64,000 nucleotides of DNA from Halpernia humi (GCF_900108025.1 NZ_FNUS01000001.1:868001-932000); one strand, 5' to 3'. Numbered from the stretch's first letter, positions 17,961-26,870 are shown. The notes: generated from the letters alone by a model not told the origin. Translations and numbers: made by a program.

Positions 17961-18827
17961 TTAGTGAAATTCTGCAAAAGATTGTTGGATACTCATAGCG
18001 ATTTCATCAATCTTATAAGTTAAGCCATCAATTTTAGAAGTAAAAAAGTTATAAAGTATAATTGCAATTGCAGAAGTACCAATACCTAAAGCAGTATTAA
18101 TTAAGGCTTCAGAAATACCAATAGATAATGCAGCAGCATCTGGAGTACCTCCTCCTGAACCTAAAGCGAAGAATGCTTTAATCATCCCGATTACTGTTCC
18201 AAGTAAAGCAATTAAGGTAGAAACCGTTCCTAATGTAGATAGAATCATCATATTTTTCTCTAACATCGGCATTTCTAAAGTTGTAGCTTCTTCAATTGCC
18301 TTATTTAAAGCGACCATTTTTTGTTCCTTATTTAAGGAAGTATCATTTGCTAATGCTTTGTAAGTTGTAAGCCCTTCTTTTACAACATTACCCACAGAGC
18401 CTTCTTGTCTGTCGCATTCTTCTAAAGCTTCATCCACTTTATTTTGATTTAGTAAATTTCTTACATTCACTACAAAACTATCTAAATCTCCAGATCCAGA
18501 TGCTTTTTTCAAAACAAAGAAACGTTCAAAAGAGAAGACTATTACCGTAATCATAAAAGTAATAAGAATTGGAACAATTGGACCTCCCATGTAAATAATT
18601 CCCATAAAAGATTCAGGATGTAACTCCTTTGCATCTAAACTTGCCGTGGCAACTGATAAATGACCTGCAGTACGTGCATCTTCGTGAAAATTACTCGGAC
18701 TTCCCAGAACGAATAAAAATATTGCAACACCTACTACAAATAAGATAGGAATAATAACAGCAGGGTTTAGACCGCCTTTCTTTTTAGCAACTACTTGCTC
18801 CTCGTTGTTTGAAACATTCATTTCCAT
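17961..18827 (-). CDS. exbB: MotA/TolQ/ExbB proton channel protein
   Basis: This 288-residue inner-membrane protein forms the proton channel of the Ton motor. It has an extra N-terminal hydrophobic segment (about 22-44), one at about 76-96, and the paired C-terminal segments (about 193-215 and 240-262) with STLGTVSTLIALLGTVIGMIKAF and GISEALINTALGIG, family hallmarks. It is the first gene of the operon exbB-exbD-exbD-tonB. A possible -7 element lies 71 bases upstream. Confidence 0.94.
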   Translation of the reverse strand: MEMNVSNNEEQVVAKKKGGLNPAVIIPILFVVGVAIFLFVLGSPSNFHEDARTAGHLSVATASLDAKELHPESFMGIIYMGGPIVPILITFMITVIVFSFERFFVLKKASGSGDLDSFVVNVRNLLNQNKVDEALEECDRQEGSVGNVVKEGLTTYKALANDTSLNKEQKMVALNKAIEEATTLEMPMLEKNMMILSTLGTVSTLIALLGTVIGMIKAFFALGSGGGTPDAAALSIGISEALINTALGIGTSAIAIILYNFFTSKIDGLTYKIDEIAMSIQQSFAEFH

Positions 18828-18897
18828 ACTAAACTAAATTATAATTGTTATTTTATTTGTTTGAAGTTGTAAATTAAAGTTAAAAATTTTTAAAATG

Positions 18898-18905
18898 CAA
18901 ATGTA
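18898..18905 (-). promoter_or_regulatory. -7 promoter element for the exbB operon
   Basis: On the minus strand this reads TACATTTG (TAnnTTTG). It predicts a leader of about 65 bases before exbB. The nearest TTG-like box is 27 bases away, longer than the usual spacing, so this is tentative. Confidence 0.38.
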
Positions 18906-19103
18906 ATTTTAGCATATTTCTTATTTTTTTTACAACCAACACTCTTGTTCTTTATTGATATAATAAATATCCGTCCAAATATTAAATATAGTGGGCTATT
19001 TAACATCAAACCTTAAAATATCAAAAATAAAAGCACTATTTTTTTTTTGATTATTAAATATTTTACTCGTTTCAATTTTTTGAAATTTTAAGAAAAATTA
19101 TAA

Positions 19104-22100
19104 TTAAAAAACAATATTTATTATTTTTTTAGGAACTATAATTACTTTTTTGGGTGCATTTCCATCGAGATATTCTCCCGTTTTGGCTTCCTCAAAAACA
19201 CTTTTCTCTATTTCTTCTTTAGAAAATGTAGTAGGTAGCGATAATTTAAACCTCATCTTGCCATTAAAACTCACCGGATAATCAAAATTATCTTCAATTA
19301 AGTACTTTTCTTCAAAGATAGGAAACGCTTCAAATTCTATACTTTTCTCATTTCCTAATTTTTGCCACAATTCTTCTGCAATGTGCGGCGCATACGGCGA
19401 AATTAAAATCGCCAAAGGTTCTAAAATCTTTCTTTTATTGGTTTTTAATTTCTGAAATTCATTCACCGCAATCATAAAAGAAGACACCGAAGTATTGAAA
19501 GAAAACTGCTCCAAATCAGAATTTAATTTTTTAATTAAAGTATGAAGCGTTTTATACTCCTCTTTTGTTGGTTCTTCGTCAGAAATATTTAATTCGTCTT
19601 CATTAAAATAAAGATTGTAAAAACGTTTTAAAAATCCGTAAACGCCCGTTAAACCTTGCGTATTCCAGGGTTTACTTTGTTCTAGAGGACCGAGAAACAT
19701 TTCGTACATTCTCAAACAGTCTGCTCCAAATTCTTCACAAATTTCATCTGGATTTACCACATTGTATTTTGATTTGGACATTTTTTCGACTTCCCTTTCA
19801 ACATCAAAATCTTGAATATTATTTTCATTAATTAAGTGAAATTCTCCATCAAAATAAATTTCTATTTCACCATAACCATATTGATCTAACCACGAATTTA
19901 GATAGTAAGGATTAATCTTATTGGAATTATCTACTAACTTTACATCAATATGAACTTTTCTAATTTCTTTTATTGAATTTTCAAAATCTATATTAGAATA
20001 AAAATCTGAAAACAGAACTTCAGAATTTTGTTTTAAATAATTATTTAATTTTTCAATATTTAAATCTTCAATTCGATCCTTGTGAACTAAAATCTGAATA
20101 GGATTTATTTCTCTCCAATGAGATTCACTTGTAATTTTATTGGTCGAACGCAATGTTAAAATATTTACAAACGCACTCATTCCCAAAATCATTCCTTGAT
20201 TGATCAGTTTCTTAAAAGGTTCTTCCTGCGCAATAAAACCGCGGTCTTTTAAAAATTTATTCCAAAAACGAGAATATAATAAATGTCCTGTTGCATGTTC
20301 GCTTCCGCCAATATATAAATCAACTTGTCCCCAATAATCTGCTTTTTCCTTGCTTACAAAACCGTTTTCATTATTTGGATCCATGTAACGCAAGAAATAC
20401 CAAGAACTTCCCGCCCAACCGGGCATTGTAGAAAGTTCCAAAGGAAAAATATTTTTGTTATTAATTAAATCTGTGGCAACAATTTTTTCATTTTCTTCAT
20501 CCCAGGCAAATTCATTTGCATTTCCCAAAGGTGGATCGCCGTCTTCTGTCGGTAAGTATTTTTCAACTTCTGGTAATTCTAAAGGCAAGGCAGAAACGGG
20601 CAAAGTAAAAGGCATTCCTTCTTTATAATAAACAGGAACCGGTTCGCCCCAAAATCTTTGCCGGGAAAAAATCGCGTCGCGCTGTCTATAATTAATCGTT
20701 CCGTGTCCGATATTTCTTTTTTCTAATTCTTCTATAATTTTGGCTTTGGCGTCTTTGTAATTTAAACCATTTAGAAAATCAGAATTCACACATACAGAAT
20801 CTTTAGAATCGAAAGATTCTTCTTGAACATCTACATCGCTTTCTACCACTTTTAAAATTTCTAAACCAAATTTTTTCGCAAAACGATGGTCGCGTTCGTC
20901 GTGCGCCGGAACTGCCATTACAGCGCCGGTTCCGTAACCCATCAATACGTAATCTGAAATATAAATGGGAATATTTTTTCCGCTAAAAGGATTTACCGCA
21001 AAACTTCCCGTGAAAGCACCCGAAACAGATTTTACATCTGCCATTCGATCTCTTTCCGTTTTTTTCGAAGTTTCCTGGATGTAATTTTCAACTTCAGTTT
21101 TTTGATCTTCTGTTTTTAATTTTTCAACCAAAGGATTTTCTGGTGCCAAAACCATAAAAGTCGCACCAAAAATAGTGTCGGGACGCGTGGTGAAAACTTC
21201 GATTTGGTTGTCGGTTGTCGGTTGTTGGTTGTCAGAAATCTCGGTTCTTGAATCTTGAATCTTGAATCTAACGAGTGCGCCTTGCGACTTCCCAATCCAA
21301 TATTCCTGAGAATCTTTTAACGGTTGTGGCCAATCTAAAGTTTTTAAACCCTGTAAAAGTCTTTCGGAATAAGCAGAAATCCGCATGCTCCACTGCATCA
21401 TTTTCTTTTGAAAAACCGGAAATCCACCACGTTCAGATTTTCCGTCTTTTACTTCGTCATTCGCTAGAACGGTGCCTAAACCTGGACACCAATTCACCGT
21501 GGTTTCCGCTCTGTAAGCCAATCTGTAATTTAGAAGTAAGTCTTGCTTTTCGTTTTCATCAGCATTTTTCCATTCTTCCGCAGTGAAATTTAATTTTTCA
21601 TTTTGCGCGGCGTTTAGATTTTCTGTTCCGTGATTTTCAAAATGATTTATTAAAGTAGAAATTGGTTCTGCTTTATCCGTATCGTTATTATACCAGGAAT
21701 GAAATAATTCAATGAAAATCCATTGTGTCCATTTATAATAATTGGGTTCTGAGGTTCTTACTTCCCGACTCCAATCGAATGAAAAACCAATTTTTCGTAA
21801 TTGCTCTTCGTATCTCGTGATATTTTCTTGAGTTGTAATTGCGGGATGTTGACCGGTTTGTATCGCGTATTGTTCCGCCGGAAGTCCGAATGAATCGTAA
21901 CCAATTGGATGCAGAACATTAAAACCTTCGTGTCTTTTGTATCTTGCATAAATGTCTGAAGCGATATAACCCAATGGATGACCAACGTGCAAACCTGCAC
22001 CAGAAGGATATGGAAACATATCTAAAACATAATATTTTGGTAGATCTGTGCTGTCTGAAGTTTTGAAAGTTTGATTTTCTTGCCAGAATTTTTGCCACTT

Positions 22101-22130
22101 TTTCTCGATGGCTTGATGGTCGTAGAACAT
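19104..22130 (-). CDS. leuS: Leucyl-tRNA synthetase with two expansions
   Basis: LeuRS charges tRNA-Leu. The 1008-residue protein has HVGH at 48-51, the CP1 editing domain with TTRPDTIFGATF, and KMSKS at 783-787. Bacterial LeuRS is usually 860-950 residues, and two stretches account for the excess. One is a loop at about 288-310 encoded by heptamer repeats in the editing domain. The other is a long insert of about 140 residues between LINQGMILG (near 640) and KMSKS, where E. coli has about 55. Both are in frame, so the enzyme is probably active. Confidence 0.95.
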   Translation of the reverse strand: MFYDHQAIEKKWQKFWQENQTFKTSDSTDLPKYYVLDMFPYPSGAGLHVGHPLGYIASDIYARYKRHEGFNVLHPIGYDSFGLPAEQYAIQTGQHPAITTQENITRYEEQLRKIGFSFDWSREVRTSEPNYYKWTQWIFIELFHSWYNNDTDKAEPISTLINHFENHGTENLNAAQNEKLNFTAEEWKNADENEKQDLLLNYRLAYRAETTVNWCPGLGTVLANDEVKDGKSERGGFPVFQKKMMQWSMRISAYSERLLQGLKTLDWPQPLKDSQEYWIGKSQGALVRFKIQDSRTEISDNQQPTTDNQIEVFTTRPDTIFGATFMVLAPENPLVEKLKTEDQKTEVENYIQETSKKTERDRMADVKSVSGAFTGSFAVNPFSGKNIPIYISDYVLMGYGTGAVMAVPAHDERDHRFAKKFGLEILKVVESDVDVQEESFDSKDSVCVNSDFLNGLNYKDAKAKIIEELEKRNIGHGTINYRQRDAIFSRQRFWGEPVPVYYKEGMPFTLPVSALPLELPEVEKYLPTEDGDPPLGNANEFAWDEENEKIVATDLINNKNIFPLELSTMPGWAGSSWYFLRYMDPNNENGFVSKEKADYWGQVDLYIGGSEHATGHLLYSRFWNKFLKDRGFIAQEEPFKKLINQGMILGMSAFVNILTLRSTNKITSESHWREINPIQILVHKDRIEDLNIEKLNNYLKQNSEVLFSDFYSNIDFENSIKEIRKVHIDVKLVDNSNKINPYYLNSWLDQYGYGEIEIYFDGEFHLINENNIQDFDVEREVEKMSKSKYNVVNPDEICEEFGADCLRMYEMFLGPLEQSKPWNTQGLTGVYGFLKRFYNLYFNEDELNISDEEPTKEEYKTLHTLIKKLNSDLEQFSFNTSVSSFMIAVNEFQKLKTNKRKILEPLAILISPYAPHIAEELWQKLGNEKSIEFEAFPIFEEKYLIEDNFDYPVSFNGKMRFKLSLPTTFSKEEIEKSVFEEAKTGEYLDGNAPKKVIIVPKKIINIVF
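21204..21268. repeat. Heptanucleotide tandem repeats inside leuS
   Basis: Four units of the TTGGTTG/TCGGTTG heptamer (21204-21231) are followed after 16 bases by three perfect TTGAATC units (21248-21268). They encode the loop around residues 288-310 of LeuRS. Because the unit is 7 bases, gain or loss of one copy shifts the frame, while a change of three copies (21 bases) does not. Confidence 0.85.
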
Positions 22131-22322
22131 TCTTTAATTTGATTTTAAATTATGGATTATAGATTTTAAATTATAATCTGCGGCACAAATTTAAGATTTT
22201 GAAATGAAAAAAATTTAAATTAATAAAATTCTAAATAATTAATGTAAATAAATTTTTTTGAATGTCCGCTTTCAACCGTAAAAAATATTTATGATGAATG
22301 ACGGACATACAGTTAAATTTTT
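22131..22322. other. AT-rich leader region of leuS
   Basis: No gene is seen in this stretch between leuS and a repeat at 22323. It holds a minus-strand TAAATTTG -7 box at 22186-22193, which fits a leuS promoter, and imperfect GATTTTAAATTAT repeats at 22141-22177. Confidence 0.45.
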
Positions 22323-22390
22323 CTCGCAGATTTTTTTGATTTGGCAGATTTGTATGCATTAAAATCTGTGGAATCTGTTAAATCTGCGAG
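22323..22390. repeat. Inverted repeat with CTCGCAGATT arms
   Basis: CTCGCAGATTT at 22323-22333 is complementary to AAATCTGCGAG at 22380-22390, with a Gly-free A/T-rich loop. The same AATCTGCG core makes the inverted repeat at 25023-25088, so they look like copies of one family. Confidence 0.6.
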
Positions 22391-22463
22391 GGTTTTTAAA
22401 AAATAAAAATTAGAAATCCTAACGAAAACTCGTCCCTTCAAAATAAAAAATAATCTAAATTTT

Positions 22464-22522
22464 TAGCTCCGGGTGAAGCGGCATCCCCCGCTTGAAAAGC
22501 GGGGATATAGCGGAACACGGGA
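22464..22522. repeat. Structured intergenic element, copy A
   Basis: The element reads TAGCTCCG, GAAGCGGCAT, an 8-bp stem CCCCGCTT/AAGCGGGG with a GAA loop (22486-22493 with 22497-22504), then GATATAGCGGAAC and ACGGGA. A second copy lies at 50222-50275 on the opposite strand. Between the two copies, GC in both side arms becomes AT, and the outer CCG/CGG pairing becomes CTG/CAG. These paired changes support a conserved folded structure. It sits before the acyltransferase gene. I cannot name an Rfam family. Confidence 0.6.
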
Positions 22523-22633
22523 CGACGCGACTAAAGAAACAATACCTTGTTGCTCTAAATAAAAATGAAAATTTAGTTTTAAATTGCTCTGCGCAGAAAA
22601 TTTATTTAAAAACCCTATTTTTGTCAAAAAAAA

Positions 22634-23611
22634 GTGCAGGAAATAACAAAAAATAATTTTGATTTCATTCGGGTTTTATTAGCCTTTATTGTTTTTGTTG
22701 GGCATTTGGGAATTTTGAGCGCATCACCGCAACTGGCTTTTCTGCAACACAGCCCTATAGAAATTGCTGTTTTTGCCTTTTTTATTGTGAGTGGTTTTCT
22801 TATCGCGCGAAGCTATGAACGCACGAGAACACTAAAAAGTTACATTAAAAAGCGGATTAATAGAATTTTTCCGGGTTATTATTTAGTTATTTTTCTCTTT
22901 GCCATTTTGCTTTCTTTAGTGAGTGTTTATTCATTTACAGATTATTTCAGCAGTCCGCAGCTTTACAAATATCTTTTTTGGAATTCTATTTTTCTGAATT
23001 ATGAAGCGCCCAATTTGCCAGGAGTTTTTCATAACGGCGCTGTAAATGGCGCACTTTGGACGATTAAAATTGAACTTTCTTTTTATGTGGCGGTTCCTAT
23101 TTTATTTCTTTTTTTTGGGAAAGATAATAAATATCGAAATGCAAGTTTGGTCGTATTTTACTTTCTATCCATCGCATATTTAAACTATTTTGCATACATC
23201 GGAAAAGGCGAAATTTCACGACAAATTCCTGGCGCGCTTTGTTATTTTATCGGCGGAATGTTGATCTATTTTAATTTTGAAAAATTCATTAAATATAAAC
23301 ATCTTCTTTTCGCAATTGCTATTGCAACAGTTTGGGTTGATTTAATTTTCAATATCAGGTTATTTTCACCTATGATGTTGAGCATCATAGTTTTATACAT
23401 CACCTACTCTTTTAAATTTCTGAATAATTTCGGGAAATATGGCGATTTCACTTATGGCATTTACATTTTTCATTTTCCGATTATTAGAGTTTTTGCGACT
23501 TTAGGACTTTTCGCCAATTATAATCCGTTTCTTATTGGTTTTCTTTGTATGCTTTTGGTGGTAGCAATCGGCATTATGTCTTGGCATTTCTATGAAAAAA
23601 AATTCTTGTAA
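22634..23611 (+). CDS. Acyltransferase-3 family membrane protein (OafA/YrhL-like)
   Basis: This 325-residue integral membrane protein probably O-acetylates a cell-surface sugar. It has about ten hydrophobic segments, an N-terminal catalytic-type motif FVGHLGI (His20) and a following segment with SGFLIARSYERT, typical of the acyltransferase-3 family. The start is GTG (22634); no ATG is available in frame at a suitable place. It is followed 27 bases later by a glycosyltransferase gene, so a cell-surface polysaccharide role is likely. Confidence 0.85.
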   Translation: MQEITKNNFDFIRVLLAFIVFVGHLGILSASPQLAFLQHSPIEIAVFAFFIVSGFLIARSYERTRTLKSYIKKRINRIFPGYYLVIFLFAILLSLVSVYSFTDYFSSPQLYKYLFWNSIFLNYEAPNLPGVFHNGAVNGALWTIKIELSFYVAVPILFLFFGKDNKYRNASLVVFYFLSIAYLNYFAYIGKGEISRQIPGALCYFIGGMLIYFNFEKFIKYKHLLFAIAIATVWVDLIFNIRLFSPMMLSIIVLYITYSFKFLNNFGKYGDFTYGIYIFHFPIIRVFATLGLFANYNPFLIGFLCMLLVVAIGIMSWHFYEKKFL

Positions 23612-23637
23612 ATTTCCATTAATTATTAAAATTTTAG

Positions 23638-24393
23638 ATGAAAGAACTTGTCTCCATCATAACACCCAGTTATAATTCGGCCAAATATATGGAGGAAACG
23701 ATACAATCTGTTTTGAACCAAAAATACCAAAACTGGGAATGGCTGATCACAGATGATGGCTCGTCCGACGATACCATAGAAATAATTAATAAATATAAAG
23801 ATGCTCGTATAAAATTAGAAATTTTACCGAAAAATGGCGGTGCAGGAAATGCCAGAAATAAAAGTTTAGAAAGAGCCAAAGGAAGATATATTGCGTTTTT
23901 AGATTCCGATGATTATTGGTTACCAGAGTATTTAGAAGCAATGATTCACTTTTCGCAAGAACATAATTTCGAATTGGTTTATAGCAATTATTCCAGATGT
24001 AATGAGCAATTAGAACCTGTTATAAAAGATTTTTCAGCCAATAAAGTTGTTACTTTTTCTACTTTATTGAAAACTTGCACTTTAGCACCAGTTTCTACAA
24101 TTTATGATTCTAAAAGAGTTGGTATAGAATATTTCCCCATAAAAAGCAAGCGTGAAGACCACGTCATGTGGCTAAATTTATTGAAAAAAATCCCAAAAGC
24201 GCAGCCTCTTACTCGAACTTTAGCAAAATATAGAATGGTAGAAAATAGTGTTTCTCGTAAAAAAACCAATATTATGTACGATCAATATTTGGTTTATAAA
24301 GATTTTATGAATTTTTCTACTATAAAATCACTCTATTACACGGCAAATTGGGCAATGAATGGCTTTTTAAAATATTCTAAATTTTTTAATTAA
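23638..24393 (+). CDS. Family 2 glycosyltransferase
   Basis: This 251-residue GT-A fold enzyme has the N-terminal SIITPSYNSAKYMEET block, the nucleotide-binding TDDGSSDDT and the DSDDYW motif with the metal-binding Asp pair. Donor and acceptor sugars cannot be told. The stop codon overlaps the ATG of the next gene by one base. It lies downstream of an acyltransferase gene and probably helps build the same surface glycan. Confidence 0.9.
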   Translation: MKELVSIITPSYNSAKYMEETIQSVLNQKYQNWEWLITDDGSSDDTIEIINKYKDARIKLEILPKNGGAGNARNKSLERAKGRYIAFLDSDDYWLPEYLEAMIHFSQEHNFELVYSNYSRCNEQLEPVIKDFSANKVVTFSTLLKTCTLAPVSTIYDSKRVGIEYFPIKSKREDHVMWLNLLKKIPKAQPLTRTLAKYRMVENSVSRKKTNIMYDQYLVYKDFMNFSTIKSLYYTANWAMNGFLKYSKFFN

Positions 24394-25022
24394 TGGAATA
24401 CAGCAAAGAATTTAAAGAAGCATTGAGTAATTTTTCGCCAAAAGAAAAAGACAAGCTCATTTTTCGTTTGCTGAAAAAAGATAAAATACTCTCGCAAAAG
24501 CTTTATTTTGAGTTGATTGAGACGCTAACTGTAGATGAAAAACGGCAAATTTTAGAAGAAGAAATTTCTGAAAAAATGCTTTATTACGCAGAAAATGTAA
24601 GCAATTTGAAATATTTTTTGATGTTGGTTCGCAAATTAAGCGGCGAAATCACTTTACACGTAAAAGTGACTTCGGATAAATTTGGCGAGGTTTATTTGCA
24701 ATTATTTTTGGTTAATGAAATTTTGCATTTGTACAAAAACCGTTTGAGCAAAGCCAGTTTTGAGCAATCTTACAAATTGTATATTTATTTAATAAATAAG
24801 ATTTTCCGTGCCTTAATTTTAACTTTAAAATTAGATCGGGATTATGATCTGGAAATTGATGAAATTTTAATGAAAACTTTACTGGAAATAAAAGACAACC
24901 AGAAAATGCAGGATTTGTGTTTTAATAATGAATTGAATTTCAGTTATTTCCAAACAGAAAACATTCCGGAAAATATCGCGGAAATTGTTAAGGATTTAAA
25001 AGCAGAAGGATTTTTAAAATAA
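24393..25022 (+). CDS. Helical protein of unknown function coupled to glycosyltransferase
   Basis: This 209-residue protein is rich in Glu, Lys and Leu and looks helical throughout, with no signal peptide or membrane segment. I recognise no domain. Its ATG shares a base with the stop of the family 2 glycosyltransferase gene, which implies coupled translation. It is followed by an inverted repeat that probably terminates this transcript. It may be a cytoplasmic regulator or assembly factor, but nothing in the sequence proves that. Confidence 0.72.
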   Translation: MEYSKEFKEALSNFSPKEKDKLIFRLLKKDKILSQKLYFELIETLTVDEKRQILEEEISEKMLYYAENVSNLKYFLMLVRKLSGEITLHVKVTSDKFGEVYLQLFLVNEILHLYKNRLSKASFEQSYKLYIYLINKIFRALILTLKLDRDYDLEIDEILMKTLLEIKDNQKMQDLCFNNELNFSYFQTENIPENIAEIVKDLKAEGFLK

Positions 25023-25088
25023 AATCTGCGTCATCTACAAAATTTGCGCTATAAAACATTCTCTCAGATTTTGCGGAAGACGCAGATT
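25023..25088. repeat. Inverted repeat between convergent genes (AATCTGCG family)
   Basis: AATCTGCGTC at 25023-25032 is complementary to GACGCAGATT at 25079-25088, so the 66-bp spacer can fold. It lies between the convergent genes ending at 25022 and 25105 and may terminate both. It shares its core with 22323-22390. Confidence 0.6.
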
Positions 25089-25104
25089 GAATACTTTTAA
25101 ATTA

Positions 25105-26349
25105 TTAGATTTCTTCTAATATTTTCTCTATAATTAATTGCGTCGCATTGGGTTGTAAATGGATAAATTCTTTTGAATTTTCTCCCATTTTTGCCAGAGT
25201 TTCGCTTGGATTTTCCTCTAAAATTTTAATTAAAAAGTCTGCCGCTTCATATTCGTTAGCGAAAGATTTTGCACCATTATTTTTAATTAAATCATCGGCT
25301 TCAGGATTTTTCTTGTAATGGTTTCCGAAGAAAACAGGAATTCCAAAAGTGGCGGCTTCTAAAATATTGTGCAATCCGGCGCTGTGAAAACCACCACCAA
25401 CGACCGCTAAATCTGCATAAGAATAAATTTTTGAAAGCAAACCGATGGAATCTATAATTAAGATTCGAGATTTGAGATTTGAGATTTGAGATACTTTTAG
25501 GTCGCTATATAAATTGGCTTGTGGAAATTGATTTTGAATTTCAGGAATTCTTTTTAAATCGTGTGGTGCTAAAATAATCTTCACATTTTCAGTCTTTTTT
25601 AGAATAATTTCCACTATTTTTTCTTCTTTTTCCCAAGAACTTCCGAAAACTATAAGTTTATTTTCACTTTTAAATTCTTCAATATTTGCCACAAAATTAT
25701 CGCGTTCTGCGATTTCTTTTACGCGATCATATCTTGTATCGCCCGTTGTTACAGAATTTTCTAAACCAATACTTTTCGCCAGCGCCGTAGAATGATAAGT
25801 TTGATGAAAAAAGAAATCAATATTTTTCTTTAATTCTTTAGCAAACCATTTTCCATAAGGTTTAAAAAAAACTTGTGTTTCGTAAAAAAGCGCAGAAATA
25901 ACATAAGTTTTCGCGCCTTGAAGTTTTAATTCTTCCAATAAATTATACCAATAATCATATTTTACGGTAAAAAATATTTTGGTTTTAAAATTTGAAGTGA
26001 AATCTTTGACCCATTTTTTTTTATCAAAAGGTAGATAAACAATGGCATCGGCAATATTTTTCTTGTTGATGACATTTTCATATCCGCTCGGTGAAAAAAA
26101 TGAAACCAAAATTTTATACTCGGGAAATTCTTTCTTTAGAAGTTCTAAAACTGGCAAACCTTGTTCATATTCACCGAGACTTGCAGCATGCATCCAGATA
26201 ACTTCATCGGTTTTTTTAAAGGCTTTTTCTACAATAGTGCAACTTTGTTTTCTTCCAAGAATTCCTTTTTTTGCCTTTTCATTAAACCACGAAAAAACTT
26301 CCATGCTGGTTATTAAGAATTCGATAAAAATAAAGTATAGAAATCTCAT
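25105..26349 (-). CDS. waaA: 3-deoxy-D-manno-octulosonic acid (Kdo) transferase
   Basis: WaaA adds Kdo to the lipid A precursor. The 414-residue protein has an N-terminal hydrophobic anchor (residues 1-17) and a GT-B fold with WMHAASLGEYEQGLP, FFTVKYDYWYNLL, IVFGSSWEKEE and VVGGGFHSAGLHNILEAATFG, typical of WaaA. Residues 287-296 are encoded by four heptamers and lie in a loop between domains. A decayed copy of its first 23 codons is found at 26871-26939. The cupin gene ends 5 bases upstream, so the two are probably co-transcribed. Confidence 0.95.
   Translation of the reverse strand: MRFLYFIFIEFLITSMEVFSWFNEKAKKGILGRKQSCTIVEKAFKKTDEVIWMHAASLGEYEQGLPVLELLKKEFPEYKILVSFFSPSGYENVINKKNIADAIVYLPFDKKKWVKDFTSNFKTKIFFTVKYDYWYNLLEELKLQGAKTYVISALFYETQVFFKPYGKWFAKELKKNIDFFFHQTYHSTALAKSIGLENSVTTGDTRYDRVKEIAERDNFVANIEEFKSENKLIVFGSSWEKEEKIVEIILKKTENVKIILAPHDLKRIPEIQNQFPQANLYSDLKVSQISNLKSRILIIDSIGLLSKIYSYADLAVVGGGFHSAGLHNILEAATFGIPVFFGNHYKKNPEADDLIKNNGAKSFANEYEAADFLIKILEENPSETLAKMGENSKEFIHLQPNATQLIIEKILEEI
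25463..25490. repeat. Heptanucleotide tandem repeat inside waaA
   Basis: Four units of ATTTGAG (first unit ATTCGAG) occur at 25463-25490. They encode part of SQISNLKSRI at residues 287-296 of WaaA. The 7-base unit shifts the frame if one copy changes. Confidence 0.8.
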
Positions 26350-26353
26350 ATTT

Positions 26354-26692
26354 TTAAACTAAAATTCTATCATTATTTGTATTCGGATTAGAAATCACCA
26401 AAAATTCTAAATCTTCTGATGTTTCATTAGAAATAAAATATTTTTGCAAAGGTTTAATAGAAATACCATTTTTCTCCGGAACTTCAATCTTTTCTTCGTC
26501 AATATAAAAAGTGGCTTTTCCTTTTAAAACATAAAAAAATTGCTGTGCGTTCTTGTGAAAATGTAATGTTTCAGAAGTGTTTGAAGGCATTTTTTCTTGT
26601 TTTATAGAAAGATTTTCGCCGTCTTGCAAAACCCAAGAATCGCAATTTTCACCCCAAATATAATGTTCAGAATTTTCTTTAGATTTTACCAT
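26354..26692 (-). CDS. Cupin-domain protein
   Basis: This is a single-domain cupin of 112 residues. The first cupin block is TLHFHKNAQQFFYVLKGK, with the two His of the HxH metal site and Gln in place of the usual Glu region; the second block is KNGISIKPLQKYFI and lacks the usual His. Metal binding is therefore doubtful. The substrate is unknown. It lies 4 bases before waaA on the same strand, and beyond it is a decayed piece of waaA, so it may have been inserted into an older operon. Confidence 0.85.
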   Translation of the reverse strand: MVKSKENSEHYIWGENCDSWVLQDGENLSIKQEKMPSNTSETLHFHKNAQQFFYVLKGKATFYIDEEKIEVPEKNGISIKPLQKYFISNETSEDLEFLVISNPNTNNDRILV

Positions 26693-26870
26693 CTTTTTGC
26701 TGATTTTATGAATGCCTTTTATTTATATTTTCTCGCTGATTTTGCTGATGAAGCAGATTTTCCACTAGTTACTATCTGCACGATTTGCTTTAATATGTGA
26801 GAATATAATTAAATTTACTTTTTTAATTTTTGCTAATTTTTCAATCTTCTAGCCTATTTACAACCCAATC

